A DNA stretch of 64,000 nt from Cupriavidus necator A5-1 (GCF_000744095.1 NZ_JQLI01000008.1:1116001-1180000); one strand, 5' to 3'; positions 36,474-46,708 are shown, numbered from the stretch's first letter. The notes: generated by a model not told the origin, from the letters alone. A program made the numbers and translations.

Positions 36474-38015
36474 CTAAGCAAGCCTACGCATCGCTGATGG
36501 CGACGTCTTTGCAGATTTGGACGCGCGGTCACCAACCCGAGCGCGCGGTAACGCGCGCATTCGCTGCCGGTACTCCGGCAGGCGCATTGAATTCACATTG
36601 GCGCCCCCTCTCGGGACTCCCGTCCATCCTTGCGGATGGAATCGCCAATCACACCGCCCGATAGTCTGAACGGGGCCCGAGCAGGGCAGATGGGAGCAGT
36701 CCACAGCGTCGCCGACTTGCGTCAGCAGCCGCCGCAGACCGTTTTGACAGGCATTCTCGTCGCGCAGGTGGCAGGTGCCGCAGCCCGGGCAATCCCACTC
36801 CCGAATTGCGGGCGCTATCCCGCCCTCGACAACGTGACCACACGCATGGCACGTTCGCGTGGTGCCGGTTTCATCCAGCACCAGCGCATGCTTTCTGGAG
36901 CGCGTCGCGACCCACGAGACAATGTCCTTGAATGCACCGTGCATCGTTCTGTTTCTTACCGCGCGGTTGTATTTGCGGCCCTTGCCGTGGTTGGTGTTCT
37001 CCGGCACGTAGTTGCCGATCCCAATCACGTCGTAGTGCCTGCAGAGCTGGTTCGCCAGCGAATACATGAAGTGCTTTTTCTGTTCTCGCACTTTGGTTTG
37101 CATTCGCTCCACAGCGTCGTCCAAACCCTTCCAGCGGCGACTGGGACGCCAATGCGTCGACACCGTGCCATCGCCGTGGACGGTATCTACCCACAGCGAC
37201 TTTGCTATGCACCGGTCACGCAGACTCGTTAGCCGATCGAGAATGCGCTCCGACTCCTTCAACTTCTCAAGATTGGACAATTCGAAGGCGCGCCCCTCAG
37301 TATCCAGAGCGTAGCCAAAGTTCTTCAGGTTCGGATCGATGTAGACCACGCGCGTGCCGCGTTGCCTGGCCTTCTTCTGCCCCTTGAACGTGAACACAGC
37401 GAAATAGCGGTCGCGGCCCTCGCGGACGATCCGGCAAGTGCGAGCGCTCGCGATCTCCTTGGGTGTCTTCTCCATCTTCAGGCGCAGCGACAGCCGCTGT
37501 CCTTGCGCGTTCGCGCCGAACGATAGGTTGAGCCAACCGAACTGGGAAACATTCCAGCCTTTGCCTGGCTCGTCGTATTCCAGGCTCATCCAGTGCTTGG
37601 CCCATGCCTTGTACTTGACCCAGCCCACGTCTGGGCCGCAGCGCTGTCCATTCTTCGACTTTCGATGCGAGGCAATGGCCTTGGCCATGCGCAGCGCGAC
37701 ATTCTTCAGCGGTGAAGAAAACACGCAGCGCAAGAACGGATGACGCTCCTTGAGCGGCGGCACGAGGTTGCGAAGCCCGATCTCGGAATAGACCTCCGAC
37801 AGGAGCTTCTTGGTTCGCGCCTCATCAAGATAGCCATAGCCGCCGACGATGGACAACTCCGCCATGCGCGTCTCGACTTCGTCCTTGAGTCGATTCCATA
37901 GCCAGTTGCAGATTTTGGATTGCCCGTCGAGCTTGCCCGCAGCATCAGCGTCCACCACCAGACGGACCTTCCTCGCGAACTGGATAGTGGTGGGATCAGC
38001 CCTCTTGAATGGCAT
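36474..38015 (-). CDS. tnpB: TnpB, RNA-guided nuclease of an IS607 element (atypical RuvC-II)
   Basis: A 513-aa TnpB, ancestor-type relative of Cas12. RuvC-I Asp227 (VVYIDPNLKNFG), the zinc ribbon Cys389/Cys392 and Cys409/Cys412 (TCHACG, CPGCG) and RuvC-III Asp419 (RDENACQNG) are present. At the RuvC-II position, where family members have I-x-x-Glu, the sequence is VIGIGNYVPEN, with Gly334 instead of Glu. A glutamate just before the zinc ribbon (Glu382, LVLDETGTTRTC) could take over, as reported for TnpB groups with a rearranged active site; otherwise the nuclease is dead. The C-terminal ~85 residues extend beyond the nuclease core and overlap DNA expected to encode the reRNA. The gene start overlaps tnpA by 20 bp. 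Confidence 0.88.
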   Translation of the reverse strand: MPFKRADPTTIQFARKVRLVVDADAAGKLDGQSKICNWLWNRLKDEVETRMAELSIVGGYGYLDEARTKKLLSEVYSEIGLRNLVPPLKERHPFLRCVFSSPLKNVALRMAKAIASHRKSKNGQRCGPDVGWVKYKAWAKHWMSLEYDEPGKGWNVSQFGWLNLSFGANAQGQRLSLRLKMEKTPKEIASARTCRIVREGRDRYFAVFTFKGQKKARQRGTRVVYIDPNLKNFGYALDTEGRAFELSNLEKLKESERILDRLTSLRDRCIAKSLWVDTVHGDGTVSTHWRPSRRWKGLDDAVERMQTKVREQKKHFMYSLANQLCRHYDVIGIGNYVPENTNHGKGRKYNRAVRNRTMHGAFKDIVSWVATRSRKHALVLDETGTTRTCHACGHVVEGGIAPAIREWDCPGCGTCHLRDENACQNGLRRLLTQVGDAVDCSHLPCSGPVQTIGRCDWRFHPQGWTGVPRGGANVNSMRLPEYRQRMRALPRARVGDRASKSAKTSPSAMRRLA

Positions 38016-38637
38016 CTGCAGCCTCTTTCAGGGCTTTCATGGCGTGACGATTCTTGTGGGAACGGCTGCCATAGAGGCGCGCCGAAAAGACGGTAATGAT
38101 CTCAAGCACGTCGCAGGCAAGATCCTCCTCATACGTCGAATCGCCTTTGGCATTGATGATGACGACTTCCGTTCCGAATTGCTCGCACAGAGCAAAAACG
38201 AGCTCTGCACCAAATCGCAAGAGCCGGTCCTTGTGTGTGATGACAAGCCGATCAACGCCTCCGGCACAGATACGTTTGAGCAGTTGCTTGAGGCCCTTCT
38301 TCTCATAGTTCATGCCGGAGCCGAGATCCCGGATGAGTTCGAAGGGCCATCCCTTCGCAGCGCAGAACGACTCCAGCACCTGGCACTGACGCTCCAGATC
38401 GGCCTTCTGGTCGTGGCTGGAAACGCGCGCATAGGCGAGCGTAGTACGCCCGCGCTCTGCTTCCTCGACCTTCTTGCCGGCCAACTCCATTAGAGCGGTC
38501 AAATTATAGCGACGATGACCACCCGGAGTCCGATCGGCGGAGATCTTCCCGTCGAACTCCCATCGGCGAAGCGTGCCAGGGTGGATGCCCAGCATCGCGC
38601 ACGCCTCCTTCATCGTAACTTTAGCAAGTATGCTCAT
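37996..38637 (-). CDS. tnpA: IS607-family serine recombinase TnpA
   Basis: A 213-aa small serine recombinase that would catalyse excision and insertion of the element. The N-terminus holds a MerR-like winged helix (MKEACAMLGIHPGTLRRWEF, GGHRRYNL), followed by the catalytic domain with the nucleophile serine in YARVSSHDQ and the conserved QLLK-R and RLLRFG segments. The N-terminal HTH placed before the catalytic domain is diagnostic of IS607 TnpA. ATG at 38637 is chosen; a longer frame to 38655 is possible, and the ribosome binding site is weak either way. tnpB starts within the last codons of this gene. Confidence 0.92.
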   Translation of the reverse strand: MSILAKVTMKEACAMLGIHPGTLRRWEFDGKISADRTPGGHRRYNLTALMELAGKKVEEAERGRTTLAYARVSSHDQKADLERQCQVLESFCAAKGWPFELIRDLGSGMNYEKKGLKQLLKRICAGGVDRLVITHKDRLLRFGAELVFALCEQFGTEVVIINAKGDSTYEEDLACDVLEIITVFSARLYGSRSHKNRHAMKALKEAADAIQEG

Positions 38638-38834
38638 GGGTGATAATAATTGCACACCTATAAGCAGTTTACAAGGGGCTGCTCACTTGCCCCACTCAAC
38701 CGGCCACCAACATTACAGAAATGTAATTTGACCGACTGAACAAGAATCAATATTGTTTCCCGCTATCCGGAATCCAATAACCGGGCGGCCCCGGATGCAG
38801 GCGGCTGCCCAAAACATGCTGGGGAGCCATCCGC
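38638..38834. other. IS607 end and upstream region of the iron-binding protein gene
   Basis: About 200 bp, noticeably more A/T-rich than its surroundings. It holds the tnpA promoter, the right boundary of the element (~38734) and the promoter for the iron transport gene at 38835. An imperfect inverted repeat AACAA-N9-TTGTT (38739-38757) could be an operator, but it does not match a classical Fur box. Confidence 0.4.
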
Positions 38835-39872
38835 GTGAAGACCAATATCCGAACCTTGCTGCCGCGCGCCGCGGCACTCGCCATCCTGGCGCTGCCGCTT
38901 GCCGCCGCTGCCCAGGAAAAGGTGCTCAACCTCTATACCGCGCGGCACTACCAGACGGACGAGGCGCTGTACAGCAACTTCACCAAGCAGACCGGCATCA
39001 AGATCAACCGCATCGAAGGCCAGGAAGACCCGCTGCTGGAGCGCATCCGCAATGAAGGCGCCAACAGCCCGGCGGACGTGTTCATCACCGTCGATATCGG
39101 CCGCCTGTGGCGCGCCCAGCAGGCCGGCGTATTCGCCCCGGTCAAGTCGAAGGTGCTGGAATCGCGCATCCCGGCCAACTACCGCGATCCCAATGGCGAG
39201 TGGTTCGGCTTCTCGGCGCGCGGACGCGTGATCGCGTACAACAAGACCGCGGTCAAGGCGGGCGATATCGCCAGCTATGAAGACCTGGCCGACCCCAAGT
39301 GGAAGGGCAAGGTCTGCACGCGTTCCAGCGGCCATGTCTACAACCTGTCGCTGGTGTCGAGCCTGATCGCCCACGACGGCGAGGCGCGTACCGAGCAATG
39401 GGCACGTGGCGTGGCAGCCAACCTGGCGCGCGTGCCCAAGGGCGGCGATACCGACCAGTTGAAGGCCGTGGCCGCCGGCGAGTGCGACGTCGCCATCTCC
39501 AACACCTACTACATCGCGCGCCTGCTGAAGTCGACCAAGCCGGAAGACAAGGCCGTGGCCGACAAGCTGGGCGTGCTGTGGCCGAACCAGTCGAGCCAGG
39601 GCGTGCACATGAACATCTCCGGCGGCGGCATGCTCAAGCATGCGCCGAACAAGGAAGCGGCGGTCAAGTTCCTGGAGTACCTGGCCAGCGACGAGGCGCA
39701 GCGCTACTTTGCCGACGGCAACAACGAATGGCCGGTGGTGCAGGGCGTCAAGGTCAGCAACCCCGCGCTGGACGCGCTGGGCACGTTCAAGGCCGACAGC
39801 ATCAACGTGGCCGAGCTGGGCAAGTACCAGCCGCAGGCGCAGAAACTGGTGGACCGCGCCGGCTTCAAGTAA
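38835..39872 (+). CDS. Iron(III) ABC transporter periplasmic binding protein
   Basis: A 345-aa FbpA/FutA-type ferric-ion binding protein. A signal peptide (residues 1-26, ending AAAAQ) is followed by the family start KVLNLYTARHYQTDEALYSNF and, later, the tyrosine pair in ISNTYYIARL, which is the usual Fe(III)-ligating motif. It starts with GTG at 38835. The permease (40714) and ATPase (42489) for the same system lie nearby but on different transcripts: the permease is convergent and an unrelated HEAT-like gene intervenes. Expression is probably iron-responsive; no clear Fur site was found. Confidence 0.9.
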   Translation: MKTNIRTLLPRAAALAILALPLAAAAQEKVLNLYTARHYQTDEALYSNFTKQTGIKINRIEGQEDPLLERIRNEGANSPADVFITVDIGRLWRAQQAGVFAPVKSKVLESRIPANYRDPNGEWFGFSARGRVIAYNKTAVKAGDIASYEDLADPKWKGKVCTRSSGHVYNLSLVSSLIAHDGEARTEQWARGVAANLARVPKGGDTDQLKAVAAGECDVAISNTYYIARLLKSTKPEDKAVADKLGVLWPNQSSQGVHMNISGGGMLKHAPNKEAAVKFLEYLASDEAQRYFADGNNEWPVVQGVKVSNPALDALGTFKADSINVAELGKYQPQAQKLVDRAGFK

Positions 39873-39903
39873 GCACGCAAGTCCCGCGATAACGCGGTTC
39901 CTG

Positions 39904-40578
39904 CTACAGTAGGAACCGCTTGTTCCCCGTCACCTGGGTCGGCTCGATCTTGCGGAAGGTCAGCTTCACGCTGCTGTTGAGCCGCCGCCCGGCCTGCCGC
40001 CGCACCAGCGCCCGGTGCAGCAGGCCCTTGTGCCCGACCGTGCCTTCCGCGTACGGCTGGTCCGTGGCCACGCCCAAGGCCATCGTCGCCAGCGCCTGGT
40101 TGCGCTCGGCCGCACTCTTTTCCAGCAGCTTGTCCAGGGCCATGCGCGCGCGCACCTGCGCGGCCAGCGCGGTGTCGCCGGGATTGGCGCGGGCGCGCTC
40201 GGCGTCCCACGGCAGCTGCAGCTTGCCGGCCAGGCGGCGCAGCGCGGCGCGCAGCTCGGCACTATCCATACGGGTTTCCTGCACGATCCAGACCGCGTCA
40301 TGGCGCACGGCTGCTTCGGCATCGGCCATGCGGCGCACCAGCGCAGGCTGCAGCTCGGGGGATGAGAACTGCCGCGAACGCCGGATCGCATTCAGCGCGA
40401 TGCGGCGCACCTGCGGGTTGGCGTGATCCGCCAGGTCGGCAATGACGCGCGCGGCGGCATTGGCAGAGTCGATCATCTCGGCCAGTTGCCCGGCCAGCGA
40501 GATTTCTTCCACGCCGCTCAGCTTGTTGCGGCTGACCAGCCGGTTCAACTTGAACAGCAGGATGTGGTATCGCAGCAT
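39904..40578 (-). CDS. HEAT-repeat-like protein of unknown function
   Basis: A 224-aa alpha-helical protein. Residues ~35-140 show the spacing and pattern of HEAT/PBS-type repeats (VIADLADHANPQVRRIALNA, then ALVRRMADAEAAVRHDAVW). The C-terminal part is basic. It has no signal or membrane segment. It sits within the iron transporter cluster, convergent with the binding protein gene and 135 bp downstream of the permease on the same strand, so it might be co-transcribed with the permease. Product not recognised; such repeats often mediate protein-protein contacts. Confidence 0.65.
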   Translation of the reverse strand: MLRYHILLFKLNRLVSRNKLSGVEEISLAGQLAEMIDSANAAARVIADLADHANPQVRRIALNAIRRSRQFSSPELQPALVRRMADAEAAVRHDAVWIVQETRMDSAELRAALRRLAGKLQLPWDAERARANPGDTALAAQVRARMALDKLLEKSAAERNQALATMALGVATDQPYAEGTVGHKGLLHRALVRRQAGRRLNSSVKLTFRKIEPTQVTGNKRFLL

Positions 40579-40713
40579 AGGCCCCCGTCATGCGTTCTGG
40601 CGCGGCAGGCATGCCGCTGTTCTTGTCCCGGGCGAGCGCCGGGCCATGAAAGGCTATCGGCGCAGCACGCCGGGACTTTAGGGCAAACGGTTCCGGAGCC
40701 GGGGAGCGTGCGA

Positions 40714-42357
40714 TCAGCGTTGCGCTTCGCGCCGGATCGTGCGCGACAGCACGATTACCGGCAGCAGGCCGACCGCCACGATCACCAGCGAGGCGGTGGC
40801 GGCTTCGGTCAGGCGCTCGTCGGCGGCGAGGTTGTAGGCCTGCACCGCCAGCGTGTCGAAGTTGAACGGGCGCATCACGAAAGTCGCCGGCAGTTCCTTC
40901 ATCACGTCGACAAAGACGATCAGCGCCGCGGTCAGCAGGCTGCCGCGCAGCATCGGGAAATGCACGCGCCGCAGCGTGGCGCCGGGGCCGTGGCCAAGGC
41001 TGCGCGCGGCGGCGTCCATGCTGGGCGTGATCTTGCCCAGCCCGGCGTTGACGGTCTGCAGCGCGACGCCGAGAAAACGCACCAGCAGCGCATAGACCAG
41101 CGCCGCGATGCCGCCGGTCAGCAGCAGCCCGACGGACAGCCCGAAGTGCTGCTGCAGCCAGGCCGACATCGCATTGTCCAGCCGCGCCACCGGCACCAGC
41201 ACGCCCACGGCGATGACTGAGCCGGGCAGTGCATAGCCCATGCCGCACAGCCGCGTCAGCCCGCGCATCAGCCAGCCACGGCGGCCGTTGGCCGCGCGCG
41301 CGGCGTAGCCGACCGCCAGCGCGACCACCACCGCCGCAAGTGCCGTGGCGCTGGCCAGCAGGAAGCTGTTGCGCACCAGCCCGACAAAGCGCGGGCCGAA
41401 CTGCGCGTCGCCGTCGGTGAAGGCCATGCGGCACAGCATCAGCGCGGGAATCAGGAAGCCCAGCAGCACGGGCACCGCGCACACCGCCAGCGCCAGCCAG
41501 CCGCGCGCGCCATCCAATGTCCAGGCCACGGCGCGGCGCTGGTTGCCGTAGACCTGCGCGCGGCCGCGGCTGGCGCGTTCCATCAGCAGGATGGCGGCGA
41601 CGAACAGCAACATGCACGCCGACAACTGCGCGGCGGCGTTCTTGTCGCCGAGCGAGAACCAGGCACGGTAGATGCCGGTGGAAAAGGTGGGGATGGCGAA
41701 GTAGGCCACCGTGCCGAAGTCGGCCAGTGTCTCCATCATTGCCAGCGCGGTGCCGGCGACGATGCCGGGACGCGCCAGCGGCAGCACCACGCGCCAGAGC
41801 CGGCTCCACGTGCCGTGGCCGAGCAGCCGCGCGGCTTCGAGCGTGTTCTGGGTTTGCTGCAGGAAAGCGGCGCGCGCGGTCAGGTAGACGTACGGGTACA
41901 GCACCAGCGAAAACAGCGCGATTGCCCCGCCCAGCGAGCGGATCTCCGGGAACCAGTATTCGCGCGCCTTCCATCCGGTCAGCTCGCGCAGCCAGCCCTG
42001 CAACGGCCCGGCAAACTGCAGCGCATCGGTGTAGGCGTAGGCGATCACGTAGGCCGGCATCGCCATCGGCAGCACCAGCGCCCATTCCATCACCGAGTGC
42101 CCGGGGAAGCGATAGGTCGACACCAGCCAGGCGGTGGTCACGCCCAGCAGCAGCACGCCCGCGGCCACCCCCAGCAGCAACCAGACCGTATTGAGCACGT
42201 ATTCCGCCAGCACCGTGTCGATCAGGTGGCGCCAGGTGTCTCCGGCCGGAAGCAGCACGGCCGACGCGATCACCAGCACCGGCACGGCGATCAGCAACGC
42301 CATTGCCAGCGTGGCGAGGGTCAGGGGATGGAAGCGGCGGCGGCTGGACAGGAGCAT
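40714..42357 (-). CDS. Iron(III) ABC transporter permease (fused, two-domain)
   Basis: A 547-aa FbpB/SfuB-type permease with about 12 membrane helices made of two homologous halves. Each half contains an EAA-type coupling loop: EAARLLGHGTWSRLWRVVLP in the first and DAARSLGHGPGATLRRVHFP in the second. It would pair with the binding protein at 38835 and the ATPase at 42489. ATG at 42357 is chosen because it begins just before the first hydrophobic helix; the longer frame to 42468 overlaps the divergent promoter region. It is divergent from the ATPase, with 131 bp between starts. Confidence 0.92.
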   Translation of the reverse strand: MLLSSRRRFHPLTLATLAMALLIAVPVLVIASAVLLPAGDTWRHLIDTVLAEYVLNTVWLLLGVAAGVLLLGVTTAWLVSTYRFPGHSVMEWALVLPMAMPAYVIAYAYTDALQFAGPLQGWLRELTGWKAREYWFPEIRSLGGAIALFSLVLYPYVYLTARAAFLQQTQNTLEAARLLGHGTWSRLWRVVLPLARPGIVAGTALAMMETLADFGTVAYFAIPTFSTGIYRAWFSLGDKNAAAQLSACMLLFVAAILLMERASRGRAQVYGNQRRAVAWTLDGARGWLALAVCAVPVLLGFLIPALMLCRMAFTDGDAQFGPRFVGLVRNSFLLASATALAAVVVALAVGYAARAANGRRGWLMRGLTRLCGMGYALPGSVIAVGVLVPVARLDNAMSAWLQQHFGLSVGLLLTGGIAALVYALLVRFLGVALQTVNAGLGKITPSMDAAARSLGHGPGATLRRVHFPMLRGSLLTAALIVFVDVMKELPATFVMRPFNFDTLAVQAYNLAADERLTEAATASLVIVAVGLLPVIVLSRTIRREAQR

Positions 42358-42476
42358 GCGTCGGAAAGTGAGCGGAAATGCGTCGCGCAGCGCACTGCGT
42401 GGCGCGGGCTGCCGCATTCTAGCAATGCGGGGCATGCCGCGACCGCTGCGGGGGAGCGTTGTCCGCACTGTATCCC

Positions 42477-42482
42477 TATAAT
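42477..42482 (+). promoter_or_regulatory. -10 box of the iron ABC ATPase, possibly leaderless
   Basis: A perfect TATAAT ends only six bases before the ATG at 42489. With a normal spacing, transcription would begin at or within a base or two of that ATG, giving a leaderless mRNA. No Shine-Dalgarno precedes the ATG. The -35 region is weak. Confidence 0.5.
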
Positions 42483-42488
42483 GCGCAC

Positions 42489-43628
42489 ATGCGAACCGAT
42501 TCCTATTCCCGATTACCCGGGGCCCAGGCCCGCAGCCGGCCCGCCACCCGCGCCGGCGCGGCCGGGGCAGCAGATAGCGCCGCCAACGCCGCCGTCATCG
42601 AGGTGGACCATATCCGCCACGCCTTCGGCCGCCACGCGGTGGTCAAGGGGCTGTCGTTCTCGGTGCCGCGGGGCAATGTCGCCTGCCTGCTCGGGCCGAG
42701 CGGCTGCGGCAAGACCACGGTGCTGCGTGCCATTGCCGGCTTCGAGCCGCTGCAGGACGGGCGCATCGTGCTGGACGGGCAGACGGTGTCCTCGTCCGGA
42801 TTGATGCTGGCGCCGGAACAGCGCCGCATCGGCATGGTGTTCCAGGACTATGCGTTGTTCCCGCACCTGGACGTGGCTGGCAACGTCGGCTTCGGGCTGA
42901 CGCAGGCGAGCCGCGCCGAGCGCACGGCGCGGGTCGATGAGGTGCTGAAGCTGGTCGGCCTCGCCGGCGCGGGTCCCAGGTATCCGCATGAGCTCTCCGG
43001 CGGCCAGCAGCAGCGCGTGGCGCTGGCGCGCGCCATGGCGCCGCGGCCGGAGTTGCTGCTGCTCGACGAGCCGTTCTCCAATCTCGACGTCGACCTGCGC
43101 GAGCGCCTGAGCCTGGAAGTGCGCGCGATCCTGAAGGCGCAGGGCACTACCGCCATCCTGGTCACGCACGACCAGTACGAGGCCTTTGCCATGGCCGACG
43201 AGATCGGCGTCATGCACGACGGCGTGATCGAGCAGTGGGGCAGCGCGCACGACCTGTACCACCGCCCGGCGTCGCGCTTTGTCGCGGGCTTTATCGGGCA
43301 GGGCGTGCTGATGCGGGGGCGCCTGCGCGCCGGCTCCGGGATCGACCTTGAGCTGGGCCTGCTGCGCCCCATTGCGCCGCTGGCGCTGCCCGAAGGCGCC
43401 GCCGTCGATGTGCTGGTGCGCCCGGACGACATCATCCACGACGACGCCAGCCCGATGCGCGCCGAGGTGGTCCACAAGGCTTTCCGCGGCGCCGAGATCC
43501 TGTACACGCTGCGCCTGGCCAGCGGCGGCCGCGTGCTGGCACTGGTGCCGTCGCACCACAACCACGCGGTGGGAGAACTGATCGGCATTCGCGTGGAGAT
43601 CGAGGACGTGGTGGCGTTTGCCGCGTAG
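42489..43628 (+). CDS. Iron(III) ABC transporter ATP-binding protein
   Basis: A 379-aa FbpC-type ATPase. Walker A GPSGCGKT, Q-loop FQDYALF, signature LSGGQQQR and Walker B LLLLDEPFSNLD are all present, followed by the H-loop (LVTHDQ) and a C-terminal TOBE-like regulatory domain. An N-terminal Ala-rich extension of about 35 residues precedes the core and is unusual. That extension leaves room for a later start, but the TATAAT position argues for 42489. Divergent from the permease; followed after 69 bp by rarA. Confidence 0.92.
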   Translation: MRTDSYSRLPGAQARSRPATRAGAAGAADSAANAAVIEVDHIRHAFGRHAVVKGLSFSVPRGNVACLLGPSGCGKTTVLRAIAGFEPLQDGRIVLDGQTVSSSGLMLAPEQRRIGMVFQDYALFPHLDVAGNVGFGLTQASRAERTARVDEVLKLVGLAGAGPRYPHELSGGQQQRVALARAMAPRPELLLLDEPFSNLDVDLRERLSLEVRAILKAQGTTAILVTHDQYEAFAMADEIGVMHDGVIEQWGSAHDLYHRPASRFVAGFIGQGVLMRGRLRAGSGIDLELGLLRPIAPLALPEGAAVDVLVRPDDIIHDDASPMRAEVVHKAFRGAEILYTLRLASGGRVLALVPSHHNHAVGELIGIRVEIEDVVAFAA

Positions 43629-43697
43629 CAGGCACGAGAGCCTTGGGGTGCCGATGGTCTACACTGTGGCGTTCTGCATTCACAAGGCTTGACTACC

Positions 43698-45062
43698 GTG
43701 GCGGACACGCTGTTCTCCGATACTCCCGACCGTTCCCGGCAACCGCTGGCCGAGCGCCTGCGCCCGCGCACCATCGACGAGGTGATCGGGCAGCAGCACT
43801 TGCTGGGTCCCGGCAAGCCGCTGCGCGTGGCGTTCGAGTCGGGCGAGCCGCATTCGATGATCCTGTGGGGCCCGCCCGGCGTGGGCAAGACCACGCTGGC
43901 GCGGCTGATGGCCGATGCCTTCGACGCCGAGTTCATCGCGCTGTCGGCGGTGCTGTCGGGCGTCAAGGACATCCGCGAAGCGGTCGAGCGGGCCGAGCAG
44001 TTCCGCGCGCACGGCCGGCGCACGCTGGTGTTCGTCGACGAAGTCCACCGCTTCAACAAGAGCCAGCAGGACGCGTTCCTGCCGCATGTGGAAAGCGGGC
44101 TGTTCACCTTTATCGGCGCCACCACCGAGAACCCCTCGTTCGAGGTCAACGGCGCCTTGCTGTCGCGCGCGGCGGTCTACGTGCTCAAGAGCCTGGACGA
44201 TGCCGAGCTGACCCAGCTTGCCATGCGTGCGAGCGAGGAACTGGGCGGCGTGACATGGCAGGACGAGGCGCTGCAGCTGATCGTGGCCTCGGCCGACGGC
44301 GACGGGCGCAAACTGCTGAACAATATCGAGATCGTGGCGCGCGCCGCGCGCACCGCCGGTGCAGCCCAGATCGATACCGCGCTCCTGGGCAGCGCGCTGT
44401 CGGAAAACCTGCGCCGCTTCGACAAGGGCGGCGACGCCTTCTACGACCAGATCAGCGCACTGCACAAGTCCGTGCGCGGCTCCGATCCCGACGCCGCGCT
44501 GTACTGGTTCTGCCGCATGATCGACGGTGGCGCCGATGCGCGTTACCTGGCGCGGCGCATCGTGCGCATGGCGTGGGAAGACATCGGCCTGGCCGATCCC
44601 CGTGCCGCGCGCATCACGCTGGACGCGGCGGAAACCTACGAGCGCCTGGGCTCGCCCGAAGGCGAACTGGCGCTGGCGCAGGCGCTGATCTACCTGGCGG
44701 TGGCGCCCAAGTCAAACGCCGGCTACAACGCCTATAACGCGGCGCGCGCCTTCGTCGCCAAGGACAAGTCGCGTGCGGTGCCGGTGCACCTGCGCAACGC
44801 ACCGACCAAGCTGATGAAGGAACTCGGCTACGGCCACGCCTACCGCTACGCGCACGACGAGCCCGAGGCCTACGCCGCCGGCGAACACTACTTCCCGGAC
44901 GACCTGAAGGCGCAGGGCTGGTACCAGCCGGTGCCGCGCGGCCTGGAAGGCAAGATTGCCGAGAAGCTGCGCCACCTGCGTGAGCTGGACGATGCCTGGC
45001 ACCGCGAGCAGCGCGCCGCCAAGTCCAGGGACGGTGGCAAGGGCGGCAAGGCGAGCGAGTAG
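43698..45062 (+). CDS. rarA: Replication-associated AAA+ ATPase RarA (MgsA)
   Basis: A 454-aa AAA+ protein related to clamp loaders, acting at stalled replication forks with SSB. Walker A GPPGVGKT, Walker B LVFVDEVHRF, sensor GATTENPSFEVN and the C-terminal tetramerisation part (SDPDAALYWFCRMIDGGADA as a clear family marker) are all present. GTG at 43698 gives MADTLFSD; a TTG three codons earlier (43689) is the alternative. It lies 116 bp before serS; lolA, rarA and serS are often neighbours in betaproteobacteria, so the iron transporter and IS607 element appear to be inserted into that order. Confidence 0.93.
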   Translation: MADTLFSDTPDRSRQPLAERLRPRTIDEVIGQQHLLGPGKPLRVAFESGEPHSMILWGPPGVGKTTLARLMADAFDAEFIALSAVLSGVKDIREAVERAEQFRAHGRRTLVFVDEVHRFNKSQQDAFLPHVESGLFTFIGATTENPSFEVNGALLSRAAVYVLKSLDDAELTQLAMRASEELGGVTWQDEALQLIVASADGDGRKLLNNIEIVARAARTAGAAQIDTALLGSALSENLRRFDKGGDAFYDQISALHKSVRGSDPDAALYWFCRMIDGGADARYLARRIVRMAWEDIGLADPRAARITLDAAETYERLGSPEGELALAQALIYLAVAPKSNAGYNAYNAARAFVAKDKSRAVPVHLRNAPTKLMKELGYGHAYRYAHDEPEAYAAGEHYFPDDLKAQGWYQPVPRGLEGKIAEKLRHLRELDDAWHREQRAAKSRDGGKGGKASE

Positions 45063-45178
45063 GCCCTGACTGGACAGCGGCGGCATCCCGCCGCTGTTTG
45101 CTCGTGTGCGGCCATGCGGGTGCAGTAAAATGGCGGGTCCGCCGGCATGTCGCTGGCCCTGCACTTCACCAAAGCAAC

Positions 45179-46483
<1,305 letters not shown>

Positions 46484-46562
46484 AAAATCCGTAGCCAGCC
46501 TCTTGCATCGGCCTGCAGGACATGGCTATAATCTCGGTTTCGCCACAAGGCAACAAGTTACC

Positions 46563-46652
<90 letters not shown>

Positions 46653-46708
46653 TTTATAAGAAGCTGTCCGGTTCGCCGGGCAAGCAACAACCTGTAGTTA
46701 CCCTCGGA

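Larger units (their letters stand above)
36454..38734 (-). mobile_element. IS607-type element (serine recombinase + TnpB)
   Basis: The unit carries tnpA (serine recombinase with N-terminal MerR-like helix-turn-helix) overlapping tnpB by 20 bp, both on the minus strand. This is the defining IS607 arrangement. The 9-bp direct repeat ATTTGACCG at 36454-36462 and 38726-38734 brackets it and is taken as the working limit; IS607 elements normally do not duplicate target DNA, so the repeat may be part of one end plus a similar target. The left side abuts an IS3 remnant, and the right side comes within about 100 bp of the iron-binding protein gene. Confidence 0.65.

Noticed and set aside
38739..38757. 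Inverted repeat before the iron-binding protein gene as a Fur box
   Set aside because: Does not fit the Fur consensus (GATAATGATAATCATTATC) closely enough; noted only as a possible operator.
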